DNA of 64,000 nucleotides from Rhabdophis nuchalis (lineage: Eukaryota; Chordata; Lepidosauria; Squamata; Natricidae), in NCBI GenBank assembly GCA_039707465.1, contig CM077645.1, forward strand, positions 66,475,850-66,539,849. The letters run 5' to 3'. Each line of letters opens with the position of its first letter. The stretch's first letter is position 1. A model generated the notes under the pieces. It made no database searches and was not told the DNA's origin. It worked only from the letters and a program-made list of their open reading frames with translations. Both the position numbers and the translations under genes were made by a program. Of this stretch, positions 1 through 10,053 are shown piece by piece.

Positions 1-1886
1 GAGGCCCCCATTGCCTTTTACTCCCGGACTCTGTCTCCTACGGAGCGCAACTACAGTCAGATTGACAAGGAGGCCCTGGCTGTAGTGTCCGGGATTAAAA
101 AATTCCACGAGTACCTGTACGGCCGCCACTTCTCCGTCTTCACCGACCACAAGCCGCTCCTTGGGTTGCTGGCGGGGGACCGGCCCACCCCTCCCATTCT
201 CTCGCCCAGGATGACCAGGTGGACGGAGTTCCTGACAGCGTACGACTACACGCTGTTCTACCGCCCGGGGAAGCAGCTGGGGCACGCAGACGCCCTCAGC
301 CGTTGCCCCCTCCCCCGGACGGATCGGGCGCCGGTGCCGGCCCTGTCCGTCCTGTCGGTGGCCGATTCCGATTTACCCCTCACCTCGTCTGATGTAGCCG
401 CGCAGACCAAGGCCGACCCTGTCCTGTCCCAGGTCACCACCTGGGTCATGCGAGGGTGGCCCCCGGGCTTGCTGCCGGATGTATATCGGCCCTTCAGGTC
501 CCGCCAACTGGAGCTGTCGCTCCACAGCGGGTGCTTGCTATGGGGAGACCGGGTCATCGTTCCCCCGCCCCTCCGCCACCAGGTACTCAACTCCCTCCAT
601 GCCAACCACCCAGGCATAGCTCGCATGAAGGCATTGGCCAGGAGCTATGTCTGGTGGCCGCGCATGGACGACGAGGTGGCCGCCTGGGTCGGCGCTTGCC
701 AGGCGTGCCAGGCCTCCCGCCCCGCCCCCCCCCCTCCACTCCCCATCGGGATTGGGACGCCCCCAGGTCACCATGGTCCAGGGTCCACATTGACTTCGCC
801 GGCCCCTTCCATGGCCAGACATTCATGGTGGTAGTAGACGCCTACTCTCGCTGGACCGAAGTCATTCTGATGACCTCGACCACGGCCGAGAGCACCGTGC
901 GCGCGCTTCGGCGCCTTTTCGCTACGCACGGGTTGCCGGACTCCCTGGTCTCCGACAACGGGCCCCAATTTCACTCTACCGTCTTCCAGGAATTCCTGGC
1001 TTCCCAGGGGATCCGACACGTGCCAACGGCCCCCTACCACCCGGCCGCAAACGGCCGGGCGGAAAGAGCCGTCCGCTCCACCAAAGAGGCTCTTGGGAGG
1101 ATGGATAGGGGGGATTGGCAGTCAAGGGTAGATGCTTACCTCATGGGCCAGCACTCTACGCCTTGCCAGGCGACAGGCAAAAGCCCCGCGGAGCTGCTAA
1201 TGGGCCGCCGCTTGCGGACCAAATTGGACAGGCTGCACCCCCAATACAATGAGGTGCAGCCGTGCAACCTGGGGGTCCCCTCTCCCCGCCGTTTCTCCGT
1301 CGGCGACGCAGTTTTTGCCAGGAACTTCGCTGGGGATCCGCCGTGGGTCCCCGTTGTCGTCCGCGAGCTAACGGGCCCCTGTTCCTACAGGGTCGGACGA
1401 CCGGATGGATCCGAGTGGCGGCGCCACCTGGATCAATTGAGGCACCGCCCTCCGTCTCCAGCCCCACCGATGCGGTCACGGCCTTTGGCGTTGCCAACCA
1501 TCGAGGCCTCAACCCAACGGGACAACTGGCCCATCGCCGCACCATCCTGGCTACCCTCCACCTTAACCGACTACCCCATCCCTGACCAGTTTCCCGGTCA
1601 GCTTCTGCCGGAACCGCCGTTCCTGAAACAACCCGACGCACAGCACTCCCCTGGGGCTCCACGTCCGGTTCCGGTTGATCCAGGCCCTACGCCCAACGGA
1701 CTCGAGCACGATACCAACCCACAGAACACGCCCCCGGACGTCTCGCCACCGTCTACAGCGGTACCCGGCAACGGCGCGGGCCAGGACGACACAGCCCGTC
1801 CTCCCCCATCGGCCCCGGTAGAGACATTGAGACGCTCGGGGCGGAGTAGACGCAGTCCCACCTATCTCAGCGAATACGTGTGCTAA
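1..1886 (+). pseudogene. Gypsy pol fragment: RNase H and integrase, one frameshift
   Basis: Reading frame 1 is open from base 1 and encodes the end of RNase H (FTDHKPLLGLL, then RPGKQLGHADALSR). The integrase zinc finger follows, with HANHPG and CQACQ at about 595-710. In the C-rich run at 720-737 the frame changes by one base. The catalytic core then continues in frame 3 to a TAA at 1884-1886. It has the three acidic positions: D in IDFAGPF (about 790), D in SDNGPQF (about 955) and E in NGRAERAV (about 1055). A GPY/F-like stretch (ELTGPCSYRV) lies at about 1365-1400; I see no chromodomain. The last 150 residues are proline-rich. In this family the products degrade the RNA template and insert the cDNA. 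Because of the frameshift this copy is probably not coding; a sequencing error in the C run is the alternative. Confidence 0.9.
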
Positions 1887-1906
1887 GGACCGCGTGTGGA
1901 CTCGCT

Positions 1907-1919
1907 GGGGGGGAAGGAG
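1907..1919 (+). other. Polypurine tract of the gypsy element
   Basis: Thirteen uninterrupted purines end exactly one base before the LTR begins with TGTTGCA. This is the expected position of the primer for plus-strand DNA synthesis. Confidence 0.85.
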
Positions 1920-2174
1920 TGTTGCATCCTGACGGACATTCAAGCCCCAGCAACAGCCAGCCACGTCCTGATTGGCTAGGACGCGATTGGCTGTAGCCGA
2001 GGGTGCCGAACGCGCTGATTGGTCGGCTGCCTACCAGCTCCCCATAAAAGGAGCTGTAGGGCAGAAGGCGGCACTTTTGAAAATGGTCACTTCTCATTCA
2101 CTTGTTTTGTTCCGAATAAAAAGAGCTGTTAATCTTACCGGTCTGGACTCTCATTCTCTGCCGAGAATCTAACA
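1920..2174 (+). repeat. 3' LTR of the gypsy element (255 bp)
   Basis: The segment starts TGTTGCA and ends TCTAACA, giving short inverted termini TGTT/AACA. It has a promoter-like region, a TATA-like box and an AATAAA at 2115-2120, so a U3-R-U5 layout is readable. The 5' LTR is not available to confirm the limits, which were set from the polypurine tract and the TG...CA ends. Confidence 0.85.
1971..2050 (+). promoter_or_regulatory. LTR promoter: three inverted CCAAT boxes and a TATA-like box
   Basis: ATTGG, an inverted CCAAT box, occurs three times, at 1971-1975, 1986-1990 and 2018-2022, followed by CATAAAAG at 2043-2050. The spacing is that of a compact RNA polymerase II promoter, with transcription expected to start at about 2070-2080, upstream of AATAAA at 2115. 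Activity is inferred. Confidence 0.6.
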
Positions 2175-3425
2175 GTGGCCTTTTAGGTGTTCTTTCACTT
2201 TAACCTGAAATGTCATATGAATACATTATGGTGCAAATTAGAATGTAAAATGAATAATTACTGACTTGGGGGGGGGAGGGTGTTATTTCAAAAAAGTAGT
2301 TAGTTTAAAAGTTTTGTATTTTAACTTTAAAAAAAATAAAAAATAAAAATCAACTTTAAAAAATGATTAGTTGATGAAATTCTCTGGTTTTACTTCACTT
2401 AAATGATCCATCTGTTTTCCTCCAATCAAATGGATGTAGAATCAGATAAAAATAGTATGATTTAATCTCTCAATTATTAAATATTAAATTAGGGTGGAGT
2501 TGTTGTTGTTTTGGTTCTTGGAAGGAACTTTAGAATCATAGCTGATCTTGTTAATATCCAGAAACTTACCGTAAATTCTCTCTGCCTTAAAAGATATTTT
2601 CTCCAAATTGGGTCAGCAGAGTCAGAATATTTGATTTGGCATTTTCAGTCTTTTTACTTCTTGAATTTAGCCCATGCAGGGATAATCAACATCAGGAGAT
2701 GTCATTAAATTTCTCCCATATTCCTCAGTCAGCAAGTTAGCTAGCCATAAGCAGCCTTAAGTGAGCTCCATGCAATAGCTTATGTAATTCAGACAATTTT
2801 GGTAAGAATAACCCAACTGGATAACTGTTACAATACATATGAAACGTGTTACTGGTGGAATCTGTGCACATTTATTTTGGGGAGAAAAGTTCAATAGAAT
2901 TCCAACATACGGATCTTTAAAAAAAAAAAATCAGCAATTGAAACTTTTTGCTGGTCAACAGAAGTTGTATTTGTATGTGCATTCTTTGTTAACATCCTCA
3001 TACAAAATAACAGATATGCTTTGTAGAATTTGGATGCTGAATGTATGTTCATTTTTAGTTTTCTGTTTAGTTATTACTTTTTGCCTTTGGTTTGAATAAA
3101 GAACTAGTAATTGCTTCTTTCGAATAGGCTCTTCCAGAAGCCTATTTGCAGAAACATGTACACACACAAACAGATTTTGAAAAAAAGTTAAAAGTTCTTA
3201 ATCAGGCGCCTAATTTCTGGAATATCACTCTGAAGTGGGTTTTTTTTACATTTTAATAAGCATGAGCAGGCTGCAGGGCAAATATAAGGGTAGGAATATG
3301 AAAGAATTGTAGGTATTAAAGGAAAGGATTCTATGCTTCCAAGGAGCTAAATCGGGAATCAGAATGCTATAAAAGAAAGAAAGCAGTACAGTATCACATA
3401 GATTAACACTTATAAAATGAATACA
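2175..3425. other. AT-rich sequence, no gene seen
   Basis: No coding potential or repeat boundary is recognisable here. There are only short A-rich runs at about 2325-2350 and 2918-2930. The sharp drop in GC content from the LTR marks the return to host DNA. Confidence 0.6.
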
Positions 3426-3433
3426 TTTTAATA

Positions 3434-3752
3434 CAGGGGTCCCCAACCTTTTTGGCACCAGGGACCGGTTTCATTTTAAAGAAAATTCTGCGGACCAGCC
3501 GGCATAGAGGGGAAGCAGGGGGAGGGGGAACAGGCGGCGCATGCGCACACGGGGGGGGGGTGAGTCGGCTCACTCGCCCCTCTAGGGCCCCCAACGGCGT
3601 GAGCAGCCGCACCTGCGCTCTCCCACCCCCGGTGCGCACTCTGCCCAGGGGGCTGCCCCGTCCTCCCTCCTCCTCCTCTCCGGCCCTGCGGCCCAGTTCC
3701 TATCAAGCCACGGACCGGCACCGGTCCACGGACCGGGGGTTGGGGACCCCTG
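3434..3752. mobile_element. Non-autonomous hAT element, copy 1
   Basis: The ends are inverted repeats: CAGGGGTCCCCAACC on the left and its complement GGTTGGGGACCCCTG on the right. The element is flanked by a perfect 8-bp duplication TTTTAATA (3426-3433 and 3753-3760), which is diagnostic of the hAT superfamily. The 319-bp interior is GC-rich and encodes no transposase, so it must have been moved in trans. A second member with the same ends lies at 48284-48711. Confidence 0.93.
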
Positions 3753-3800
3753 TTTTAATAAACAATCCTAATAGGCCTGTTTGTTTAGGCCAGTGTAAGT

Positions 3801-4083
3801 CCATCATGGCTCAAGGCATTAAGATGCTGGACTTGTCATCTGTCATCTGACAGCCTGGGTTCAATGGAGTGAGCTCCCATTACTTGCCCAGCTCCTATCC
3901 ACCCAGCAGTTTGAAGGCATGCAAATGTGAGTAGATAAATAAGTACCACTTCATGGGAAAGGTAACAGCCTGGCCATATGACTACAGAAATGTCTATGGA
4001 CAAACTCGGCTAAGAAACGGAAATGAGCACCACCTCTTAAACTGGACACGACTGAACAGGAGATCCTGTTATCTTTACCTTTA
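3801..4083 (+). mobile_element. tRNA-derived squamate SINE (Bov-B-like tail)
   Basis: The 5' part resembles a tRNA gene, with a box A-like TGGCTCAAGGC at about 3807 and a box B-like GGTTCAATG at about 3859. The body is the same as the copy at 30423-30760 in reverse orientation, including the stretch at 4020-4083 with GGACACGACTGA and the end TCTTTACCTTT. That 3' segment resembles Bov-B LINE tails, as described for Sauria SINEs. It is moderately diverged and lacks a clear target duplication. Confidence 0.82.
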
Positions 4084-5043
4084 AGTCCTAGAGAATGCAC
4101 TGATTCAATGAAAGAGTTTGTAGCGAAAGAATATGAATAAATTTTTATTTTATTAAGTTATATGAAACATCAAAATGTAAGAGCAGATCACCAAACATAT
4201 GAAATTTCAGGAAAACTCACACTTGACTCAAAGGAGATAAGTCTGAATTAGCTGTCCATGGAACAAGAAGCAGACATTCCCTTATAAATCTCTTAATCTT
4301 ACTGAAATAAATCAAATGTTATTAGCCTCCCCAAAAAGTATGCACTAAGAATATTGACGTGTGCAAAGAGAAACACTGAGTCAAATTAAGTTGGATGTAC
4401 ATTAAACTCTTGCTGGCACATTGTCCATCTCAGGTGGAACTAAAAACTCACACAGCTGCACTTATAAAAGTATTTTCCCCTCAACTGTCTAGTTTTATGG
4501 ACATTCTGTGGAAACCAACATCATTTGTTTATGTATTTATTAAATTTATTTGAAGAGCATCAGTAGTAGATAGACACTCTTGACGTATGTCTGGCTGTGA
4601 CCTTTCTATATTGAGATGGATAGATACTCACAGGAAAAAGTCCAGTTAGTATTTGTCTTTTCCATTAAAAAAACTTTAAGTAGGAAGTTACCAAAGAATT
4701 CATATTATGGGATTGTTTTTATGGCAAAATGCTCTGTGTTCTTTGGTCATTCTAGATATGCTGCTTCAGAGGAAAATCTTTTACTGCTAACAAAGCTATA
4801 GGAAAGAGCTGACACCTACTTTGCACATTTCCAAAAGCAATCCCATTTTAAAAGCCATTAACCAGACCAGACATATATCTGCCAAAGCAACAATACAAAG
4901 AAAATTGGATTTTAACCAATCTGTGCATCCTTCACAAAAGAGGGCTCTTACTAGGAAATCTTGAGTGAGCTTCTCGTCTAGTTTGTGGACACCTCAAAAA
5001 GCTTTAAGGCAATTGAAAGATTCAAATTATTTTTATAAATACT
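4084..5043. other. AT-rich sequence, no gene seen
   Basis: Short open frames only, no recognisable domain, RNA gene or repeat boundary. Confidence 0.55.
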
Positions 5044-5044
5044 A

Positions 5045-5634
5045 CTAGCCGTTCCCGGCCACGCATTGCTGTGGCCCAGTCTGGTTAAATGGCTAACCAA
5101 TCTGTGTGTAGATCTACACCTGCATATACAAACACGTACACACAACCACCGTATAACCCCCAACCTACCTACCTACTGTATTTCTCCCTCTCTCCCTCTA
5201 CCTACCTCCTACCTACCTACTGTATTTCTCCCTCTCTCTATCCCTCTACCTACCTACCTACGTACCTACCTACCTACTGTATTTCTCCCTCTGTCTTTCT
5301 ATCCCTCTACCTACCTACCTACTGCATTTCTCCCTCCCTCTCTCTATCCCTATAGCTGCCTACCTACCTACCTATGGACATAGTATTTTATGTCATAAAG
5401 GATGACATAATACCTGTGGCCCACTGCTCTGTCTGTATCCATCTACCTACATTTTTTACATTTCCGTTGCATGTACCTGGCACAGGTATGACATCTACAC
5501 AATCTATATATATATATATCATTGGTGCCATACTTGAAAGGAACGTTGTGTGAAAATTTGGAAGCGATCAGTGTAGTACTTTCAGAGATTAGCGGTTTTG
5601 AACAAACTCATAGTTACATTTTTATTTATATAGA
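5045..5634 (-). mobile_element. Helitron-like element with internal TACC array, copy 1
   Basis: Read on the minus strand the element begins TCTATATAAATAAA and ends CTAG, with host A before and host T after (complements of 5635 and 5044). About eight bases before CTAG lies a hairpin with stem GGCCAC/GTGGCC and an 8-base loop (about 5057-5077). TC start, CTRR end, 3' hairpin and insertion between A and T without duplication are the signature of Helitrons. Inside, 5165-5375 is a compound array of TACC units and repeats of ACTGTATTTCTCCC. No Rep/helicase is encoded, so it is non-autonomous. A second copy starts at 62375. Confidence 0.78.
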
Positions 5635-5776
5635 TATTTAGTAGGATGTTAGGTGTGTCTAAACTGAGATTCACTCATGTCCTGGATGTGGATTTATGAG
5701 TAAATCTTTAATGAACTATTGCTATCCAGTAGTAGTATTCACTTATCAGTTATTATTTCATCCTACAGTCACTGTG

Positions 5777-5903
5777 CAAATAGTCCTCACTTCATGTTGA
5801 TTTGTTCAGTAACCTTTCAAAGTTACAACAATGCTGAATGACAGGGAGTAAATAACAGATGCTTGTATTTGTGGCCTTGCAATATCCCCATGGTCACACG
5901 ACT
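5777..5903 (+). mobile_element. Tigger-like element, left fragment
   Basis: This is similar to the start of the better preserved element at 55854-56230, including the matches TAGTCCTC near the end, AAGTTACAAC and ATCCCCATGGTCAC. It is cut by the L2 fragment that begins at about 5904. The continuation is at 6392-6421 and 8302 onward. Confidence 0.6.
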
Positions 5904-6391
5904 GTACTTCAAGGTTTTGACGACCATCTTTAAAGCGCTCCATGGCTCGGGACCTAGTTACTTGCGAGACCGTCTCCTGCCCCATACATCCCTTAGACCA
6001 ATACGCTCCCACAGAGAGGGCCTTCTCAGGGTGCCGTCGGCCGGACAATGCCGTCTGGCGACACCCAGGGGAAGGGCCTTCTCTGTAGCGGGCCCTGCCC
6101 TTTGGAACGACCTTCCCCCTGAACTTCGCACCATCTCCGACCTCCGCCTCTTCCGCCAGTGTCTAAAGACACATTTTTTTCATCTAGCCGGCCTAGCATA
6201 ACCTCTGCAATTGACTATTTTAGACAGTTTTGAATTTTTGGGGATTTTAATTTGGTTTTAGCACAAGATGGTTATTAAATAAGTTTTTTAAATTTTTTAT
6301 TGATTTTGTATGTATTTTAAAATTCCTGTGCGCCACCCTGGGTCCGTTTGGAGAAGGGAGGGGTATAAATTTAATAAAAAATAAAAAAAAA
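5904..6391 (+). mobile_element. L2-type LINE, 3' fragment
   Basis: The open stretch encodes the C-terminal tail of an L2-type reverse transcriptase ORF (TIFKALHGSGPSYLRDRLLP, then GRAFSVAGPALWNDLPPELR). It is followed by a 3' UTR with CGCCACCCTGGGTCC and an A-rich TAATAAAAAATAAAA tail. It is strongly 5' truncated, as usual for LINEs, and sits inside the Tigger-like element. Related tails lie at 25700-26195, 26688-27337, 44838-45290 and 50093-50428. Confidence 0.88.
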
Positions 6392-6421
6392 TTGTTTGCT
6401 TGGCAACCAACTCGCAGTTCT
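6392..6421 (+). mobile_element. Tigger-like element, middle fragment
   Basis: GCTTGGCAACCAACTC matches GCTTGGCAACCGACTC in the element at 55854-56230. This sliver links the two insertions on either side. Its end (6407-6421) is one copy of the target duplication of the L1-type element. Confidence 0.55.
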
Positions 6422-8286
6422 TTTTTTTTTTATATTGAAAAAGTTTTATTGAGTTTACATTTTTTGTGGGGTAGGGTAAGGGTTACATAGAAATTTTGAG
6501 AGTAGTCACGTCAAAGTCGTCGGCTCCTCCGGTACCTCAAGTTACATTATTAAAAAGAAAGAAAAGAAACATTTCACATAACACTACAAGCTGGGAGCAA
6601 GTACATATTCCTAAATTTTTCAGTTATATACTGTCAGTCAATTACAAAAATCCAGATTACAAATATCATACAATATTACTCAAAAAAAAACACGGACAAA
6701 GTTATTTTTTAGATCTAAGTCTCTTGGCAATTGTATCTTCCCCCTTCTCCTCCGGGCCCCCAGCGGACGGGGCCATGGCTCCCCCTGCCCCCCCTGGATC
6801 TTCTCCCAGGACAGAGGAATGTTTTTTAAGAAAGGCTTCCGCCTCAGCAACTGTTTTAATCTTCACTCTACTCCTTCCCAGAACACCAGCATCCCTTCGG
6901 GTATCACCCACTTGAACCAGATCCCATGATCAAACAATGTTTTAGACAAGAAGGAAAATTTCCTTCTAGCTTCTCTAATCTTTCTTGGAATCTGTTTCAA
7001 GATGGTAACCTCCTTTTGTTGGTAAATCATAGGACTCCCTCTTTGCGCCTTCAAGATTTCCTCTCTGGTTGACCTTCTAACAAATTTTACATGTATCTCT
7101 CTGGGTACTTCATTCATCCTGGCATATGCAGAATTTATTCTGTAGACTAGGTCAATGTCCCCTCTGATCTCATCTTTAGGTTTATGTAAATAGTCTGCAA
7201 TAATTGTACTCATAAGATCAGGGAGACATTCACCATCCATCTCAGAAACATTCTGAAATCTCAAAAAGTATGTCATCCTTTCCATATCTATCCTAGTCAC
7301 ATGCCCATTTATTTCCACAACCTCATTAGAAACATTTTTAATCTCTCCCTTAGCCCCCTCCAGCTCCCCTTTCAATTCTTCATTCTTCTGTGTATTCTCA
7401 AGCACTTGTTTTCGAGTGTCCAATAATTCCTTTTTAAAGTTGACATTTTCTGCCCTCTGGGCCTTAATTTCTAATACCAAATTTTGTATAACAGATTCAA
7501 GGGCAGTCATTCTTTGTTCAAGGCGTGCCAGCGTTGCTTCTTGTGCCATGTTTAGCTGTTAAAATCCGTGCCAGTAAAATGGCGTTTTTAGGGTGGGGCT
7601 GGTGAGGCAGATCAGGAGTCCAAAGTTCTTAAAGTTGTATAGCTGCAAAATTCAGAAACCAGTAGAGAAACACTTTTCCAACTCCATAGGTATAATAACG
7701 AAGGCAATCCAGAAAGGAAAACACAAATCCAAAAAAAGAAAATTCTTCATCAATAATTAGAGGAAGTCCAAATCACAAAGAGACACTGGTAATTTTCCAT
7801 AGGTCATAGTCAGTCGGGGACAAAGAGAAGCCATTTTCCGCCCAAACTCAGAGCCCGAGGGAGAAAGCGGTTAAAAAGCAAAAAAGAAACTGTTTCAGCC
7901 AGACCTAGAGACATAATTGCAAGCAAGCCGCAAAGTACTTTCCCTTGTTAAAGACCATCCGGATTAAAAGTTTCCGATTCCTCTCAACGAGGCATTTCCG
8001 AGTGCCGCTTTTAGTCCAAGGGGGGGGTTTTGGGAACAAACACCCCCCTCCAGTCCCTTTCAGCCCGGCTGACAGTACAAGAAAAAAAGTTTTAAACGCT
8101 CACTCTCCGCTTGCAGCTGAGGTCCCGAAAAGCCTCCCGACTCTTCCGATCGTCTCTCTTCATGGAATTAAATGGTGCCGCCAACCTTTGGCGAAGGGAA
8201 GACCCCCCGCAGCATGTCCTCTTCCGCCTAAGCCGAGGAGCAGGGTCGCTCTCCCCACTGCCGTGGGGGGGGGGGCTTCCCTGTCG
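6422..8286 (-). mobile_element. L1-type retrotransposon with ORF1 only (HAL1-like), complete insertion
   Basis: On the minus strand this insertion consists of a 737-bp GC-rich 5' UTR (8286-7550), an ORF1 (7549-6702), about 280 bp of 3' UTR with CAATAAAACTTTTT, and a poly(A) end. It is flanked by a 15-bp direct repeat with one mismatch, CCAACTCGCAGTTCT at 6407-6421 and CCAACTCACAGTTCT at 8287-8301. That repeat marks a complete insertion by target-primed reverse transcription. There is no ORF2, endonuclease or reverse transcriptase between ORF1 and the tail, whereas a complete L1 would have some 4 kb there. This architecture is that of mammalian HAL1 elements. A second insertion with the same order lies at 53296-53807. 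Confidence 0.85.
6702..7549 (-). pseudogene. L1 ORF1p-like RNA-binding protein, one frameshift
   Basis: The reading frame starts MAQEATLARLEQRM and is a coiled coil to about residue 95, with heptad-spaced hydrophobics. An RRM-like region follows (MTYFLRFQNVSE at about 96), then a C-terminal domain with VTILKQIPRKIREARRKFSF and IWFKWVIPEGMLVFWEG. This order is that of L1 ORF1p, a trimeric RNA chaperone that packages element RNA. After WEG (about 6880-6865) one base is missing compared with the copy at 53380, and the last 55 or so residues continue in the next frame, ending at 6702. The frame is otherwise open for about 280 codons, which suggests fairly recent insertion. ATG at 7549 was chosen because the coiled coil starts directly after it and the upstream sequence is UTR-like. 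Confidence 0.82.
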
Positions 8287-8301
8287 CCAACTCACAGTTC
8301 T

Positions 8302-8425
8302 GATGGTGCAGCATCTCATGGTGATATGATCATCATTTGCAACCTTCATTGCTGGCTTCCAACAACAAACAAAGCCAATGAGCAAGTTGACAGGAAGTTG
8401 CAAATGGTAATGCTACAACAGTGCA
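8302..8425 (+). mobile_element. Tigger-like element, right fragment
   Basis: ATATGATCATCATTTGCAACC, the TTCCAACAACAAACAAAG stretch and the following bases continue the family pattern interrupted at 5903 and 6421. The right boundary is not clear. A GTTGTTGTT run and TTAATAAATACTAATAA at 8465-8560 may be an unrelated LINE tail. Confidence 0.5.
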
Positions 8426-8559
8426 GGATTTGCCTAATTACAGCAAATGAGATTGAAAGAACTGTGCTGTTGTTGTTTTGTTGTTGTTGTTTTAAATTTG
8501 TACTCCATCTGTAATTCAATAATTCTGGGCAGGGTGCAAATTTAATAAATACTAATAAC

Positions 8560-9660
8560 ATGTGACAAGGAAACATTGTCAAAGATCTTTTACCATCAGG
8601 CAGTGATGGTAAAGTAAAGGTAGCATTGTCGTCCTTCACAACAACACAAAGAAATGCATGCCCATATAGTTCCTCTTCACATTTAATGGCTGGTGATTTA
8701 GAAAGCTTAAACTAGAGCTGAGAAGTTTTGCAATTGAAAACAACACATTTTTGCCCCTGAACAGTATAAGGTCCACAGCATGAGGGTGTTTGCTTCCTTT
8801 TGTGTTTATTGCATAAGCTAGAAAACACAACCTGTCAGACTAAATGAAGGTCTCTCATTGTCCTGGGGAAACATTCTTTTGCTGCTTTCCGGCTTAAAGA
8901 AAGCATGATATAGATTAAAGCATACACTGTAAGAAAAGCTGGATTCATAAAACAAATTGAAGGAGTGCAATGACTATTACATGAAATTAACGCCTACATT
9001 GGATAATATTTTATTTCAAACTACAGTCACCCATTGTGAACTTTTATCAGCCCTGCAGCCTCACACTCTGTGTACCATTACAATACCCTGTGCAATAACT
9101 GGACAGAAGTTCACTTGGCTGGGACACGATAGGAGAATTTACAATTCTACCTAACCCCAGCCTGCCTTCAGATCTTTCCTTGTTCCATCATAATATTTAT
9201 CTTGATTTGAACATATGCTTTATTTCCTTTGTGAGGTTCCTCGTGTGCCTTTTTTAAAAGGTATTAAATTTAATTGTTGCAGGAAATGCTTTAGGCCTGT
9301 CTTTTAAAACTAGAATGGTTTCTGCATCAATAAGTCACCACTGGCTCATTAAAAACAAAGGCATTTATAATACGATTGCCTAAAAAATAAGAGGCACTAA
9401 GCAGATCAAAGGAGAAGGTAGCAGTGTGTTAAAAAAAAGGCTCCTGTGGATGCCTTCTGTCAATTTGTTTTGCGGAAACAATTCTGATCAGAGCATTTTT
9501 AGAAGGCATCATGCAGAAGCAAGTGAGTGAACACATGACAGGGTCTTAAACAAGGTGAATAACTATTGCAGGAATGAAAACCTGCAGACCACAGGCCATT
9601 GGGAACTGGATATTCAATGATACTCAAAACACAGAGATCAGAATCCACCTTTCTAATGGT
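8560..9660. other. Unique AT-rich sequence, no gene seen
   Basis: I find no domain, RNA gene or repeat end. A short (GGGA)n/(GA)n run at 9672-9716 closes the interval. Confidence 0.55.
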
Positions 9661-9743
9661 AATAGTAGAGAAGGAGGGAGGGAGGGAGGGAGGGACAGAG
9701 GGAGAGAGAGAGAGATGCTTGTTGATATGTTTACTGTCTATAG

Positions 9744-9878
9744 CAGGTGTGGGGAATTATGGCCCTTTTAAAATCTGTAAACTTCAATTCCCAGAATTCA
9801 TGGCGCAGCATGGCTAACTCAGGAATTCTGGGAGTTGAAGTCCATAGGTCATTATAGGGCCATCGTTCCCCACCCTTG
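9744..9878. mobile_element. Short hAT element (135 bp)
   Basis: The ends are CAGGTGTGGGGAA and TTCCCCACCCTTG, inverted. The interior has opposed CAATTCCCAGAATTC and GAATTCTGGGAGTTG. The flanks GTCTATAG (9736-9743) and GTCTACAG (9879-9886) match at seven of eight positions. There is no coding capacity. It is related in its interior to the palindromic elements at 18652 and 60020. Confidence 0.82.
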
Positions 9879-9934
9879 GTCTACAGAGAAGCCCTATGCA
9901 CCGCAAAAGTTAAAATGTATATGTCTGTCTATAG

Positions 9935-10053
9935 CAGTGTTTCTCTACCTTGGCAATGTGTAGATGTGTGGACTTGAAGTCTTAGAAGTCCTCAGAGGTA
10001 TTCTGAAAGTTAAAATCCACAAAACTTAATGTTGCGAAAATTGAGAAACATTG
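9935..10053. mobile_element. Short hAT element (119 bp)
   Basis: The left end CAGTGTTTCTCTACC and the right end TTGAGAAACATTG are inverted. The flanks are again GTCTATAG (9927-9934) and GTCTACAG (10054-10061), the same pair as at the neighbouring element 57 bp away. Confidence 0.78.

Larger units (their letters stand above)
1..2174 (+). mobile_element. Ty3/gypsy-like LTR retrotransposon, 3' part
   Basis: The window opens inside the pol gene of an LTR retrotransposon. In order it shows RNase H, zinc-binding and catalytic integrase, a proline-rich C-terminal tail, a polypurine tract and a 3' LTR. RNase H before integrase is the Ty3/gypsy arrangement. No envelope gene lies between integrase and LTR. 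The element is much more GC-rich than the flanking DNA after 2175. The 5' LTR, gag, protease and most of the reverse transcriptase lie outside the window, so the full length and the target duplication cannot be read. Confidence 0.93.

Noticed and set aside
1156..1964. Minus-strand frames of 87-168 codons in the gypsy element
   Set aside because: Antisense to integrase and its proline-rich tail; open only because of high GC content.
3801..3870. tRNA gene
   Set aside because: Box A- and box B-like sequences are present, but no cloverleaf or terminator follows and the sequence continues into a SINE body; the same applies to the heads at 30690-30760, 31433, 51640-51686 and 52980-53025.
6863..7549. 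Coiled-coil protein as a host gene
   Set aside because: Domain order fits L1 ORF1p, and the frame lies between a 15-bp target duplication and a poly A tail, so it is a mobile element.
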